64,000 bases of DNA, taken from NCBI GenBank assembly GCA_030427805.1, contig JAUICP010000007.1:1-64000 (forward strand), written 5' to 3'. Source of the stretch: Bdellovibrionia bacterium. GTDB lineage: Bacteria; Bdellovibrionota; Bdellovibrionia; Bdellovibrionales; JAGQZY01. The notes under the pieces were generated by a model. The model was given only the letters and a program-made list of their open reading frames with translations. It ran no database searches and was not told where the DNA came from. The position numbers and the translations under genes are program-made. Below, in pieces: positions 62,964 to 64,000 of the stretch; within the stretch, counting starts at the first letter, position 1; each line of letters begins with the position of its first letter.

Positions 62964-64000
62964 TGAACTTTGTTTTTGGTGAATACTTTCAAAAGTCACA
63001 AATCTCCCCCGATGACGCTTTAGTTATCCTTGAAAAGGCCAATCAAAGAAAAAAAGAATTCGCTGAGGTTCCACTCGATGCCATATACTTGGTACTCGAT
63101 CGCTTGCAAGAACGCTGGAGTGACCCTAATTACGAGCGTCGAATTCGCCTACAGAAAATTCTTCCACATGAACTTAACTTCTCTTCTGAGATGGTTGACC
63201 TGGGACTCAGCCGAGTGGCATTGATTTTAAACAGCGAAGTTCTTCACAAAAAGGTCGAAACTGAGTTGGGTTCGATTCCTCGCCATAGTGAATTTAAAAT
63301 ACAGGCTCAATCGGCTACGGCATTAAAGTGGGAGCCACTTGGCACTCTCTTTCACGTTCTTGCGGGTAATGGCTTTTTGGGGGCTTTAAGTAGTCTCCTC
63401 GAAGGTCTATTGACTTCGAACATTAACATTTTAAAGCTGGCCCAGGGTAAATCGAGCTTTATGGCAGAGTTTATTGAATCCCTTGAAGAAGTCGATAGCG
63501 ATGGGGTTATTTATAAAAATATCGCAGTCGTTCAGGTCCCCTCTTCTGACAAAGAGACTCTCAATGTTTTCAAAAAGAACGCCGATGGCATCGTCGTTTG
63601 GGGGGGCGAGGCGGCCATCCAAGCCTATAGACACGATCTGCCAGCGAGGACTCGCCTCATCGGCTTTGGACCTAAATTGAGTTTTGCCTACGTCAGTCGA
63701 CTCGGTTTATCCAACATGGGAACCACTTCAGCGGCCGATGCCCTGGCGTTAGAAATTAGTACTTGGGATCAGTCGGCCTGTACGGCTCCCCAGTTTTGTT
63801 ATGTTGAGGGCCTTGAGGGAGCAAGGAGTTTTTTAAAAGAACTCGAAAAATCCATGTTAAGAATGAATAATGAATTACCGCCAGGACCGGCTTCTGAAGC
63901 CGCAGCCAGTGAGATTCAAAAATGGCGTGGTCTTGCGCTCGTAGAAGAAAGTCTCGATCAAGGGCAGCTTCGAGCCAGCACTGACGACCTATCTTATAGT
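62960..64000 (+). CDS. luxC: LuxC-type acyl-CoA/acyl-protein reductase (truncated by window end)
   Basis: The first 347 codons of an acyl reductase, open to the last base. ATG 62960 overlaps the luxE stop. The LuxC signature is clear: ALKWEPLGTLFHVLAGNGF, NILKLAQGKSSFM for NADPH/acyl binding, and DQSACTAPQF around catalytic Cys274, corresponding to the conserved DQ.AC.SPQ of the family. It reduces an acyl thioester to an aldehyde with NADPH, using the acyl group presented by LuxE. About 100-130 more residues would be expected past the edge. No luciferase (luxAB) is in view. Confidence 0.92.
   Translation, partial: MMNFVFGEYFQKSQISPDDALVILEKANQRKKEFAEVPLDAIYLVLDRLQERWSDPNYERRIRLQKILPHELNFSSEMVDLGLSRVALILNSEVLHKKVETELGSIPRHSEFKIQAQSATALKWEPLGTLFHVLAGNGFLGALSSLLEGLLTSNINILKLAQGKSSFMAEFIESLEEVDSDGVIYKNIAVVQVPSSDKETLNVFKKNADGIVVWGGEAAIQAYRHDLPARTRLIGFGPKLSFAYVSRLGLSNMGTTSAADALALEISTWDQSACTAPQFCYVEGLEGARSFLKELEKSMLRMNNELPPGPASEAAASEIQKWRGLALVEESLDQGQLRASTDDLSYS

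Noticed and set aside
60602-64000. Bioluminescence operon
   Set aside because: LuxE and LuxC are present but no luciferase subunits, luxD or luxR-type gene are in view, and an MFS transporter leads the cluster, so light production is not supported.
1-64000. tRNA, rRNA, phage, IS elements or integrases
   Set aside because: I saw no cloverleaf-type sequence with CCA end, no rRNA-like stretch, no transposase or integrase motif and no terminal repeats with target duplications; a covariance-model search was not possible.

Overview
The window reads as a chromosomal segment of a Gram-negative, envelope-rich bacterium, most likely a member of Bdellovibrionota or a close relative. The reasons are the very high share of secreted proteases, lipoproteins and periplasmic proteins, an FQNCG-type lipoprotein signal, a Spondin_N protein, a divergent L,D-transpeptidase, a complete TonB/ExbB/ExbD system with its own receptor, and moderately low GC (low 40s by eye, not counted). 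This placement is an inference from gene content; there is no rRNA marker. I saw no rRNA, tRNA, CRISPR array, insertion sequence, integrase or phage gene.

Layout. 1-10.5 kb (mostly minus strand): a 1685-residue modular protein with three carbohydrate-binding-like and six PKD-type domains, a trypsin-fold protein that has lost its catalytic His and Ser, a zinc-ribbon protein, a lipoprotein sulfatase and a secreted protein. 10.6-17.6 kb: a TPR/winged-helix regulator behind a striking tandem operator, a 39-residue membrane peptide, a glycerophosphodiesterase fused to a second domain, a heme-motif lipoprotein, an EEP-family hydrolase and a MAPEG protein. 17.6-27.4 kb: a hybrid GAF/PAS histidine kinase, a rhodanese lipoprotein pair, an M15-like peptidase, a c-heme protein coupled to an NlpC/P60-like protein, a persulfide dioxygenase-rhodanese fusion and a lipoprotein. 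27.4-34.2 kb: an FAD oxidoreductase divergent from a polytopic membrane protein, HtpX, and an operon of two zinc-ribbon membrane proteins plus a methyltransferase-like protein.

34.3-44.2 kb: two paralogous HTH-type proteins flank a collagen-like secreted protein and the oxidative-stress block (ahpC-ahpF, beta-carbonic anhydrase). Each paralogue is followed by a gene for a secreted protein on the same strand. 44.4-49.2 kb: a compact exbB-exbD-tonB-receptor-lipoprotein operon preceded by a 16-bp perfect palindrome. 49.3-59.2 kb: a secreted nuclease, a Spondin_N protein co-oriented with a LysR regulator, a LolD/FtsX-type ABC exporter, an L,D-transpeptidase-like protein, a membrane-anchored subtilase, a CDP-alcohol phosphatidyltransferase and a trypsin-like protease. 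59.5-64 kb: a COG0523 GTPase behind a 23-bp palindrome, then a translationally coupled MFS transporter-luxE-luxC cluster that runs off the end of the window.

The common theme is envelope and extracellular work: hydrolases, binding proteins, nutrient uptake through TonB and lipoprotein handling, with sulfur and peroxide defence alongside. The least explained parts are the MFS-luxE-luxC cluster without luciferase in view, the paired HTH paralogues with their secreted neighbours, the TPR regulator with its 31-bp-spaced operators and the zinc-ribbon membrane operon.
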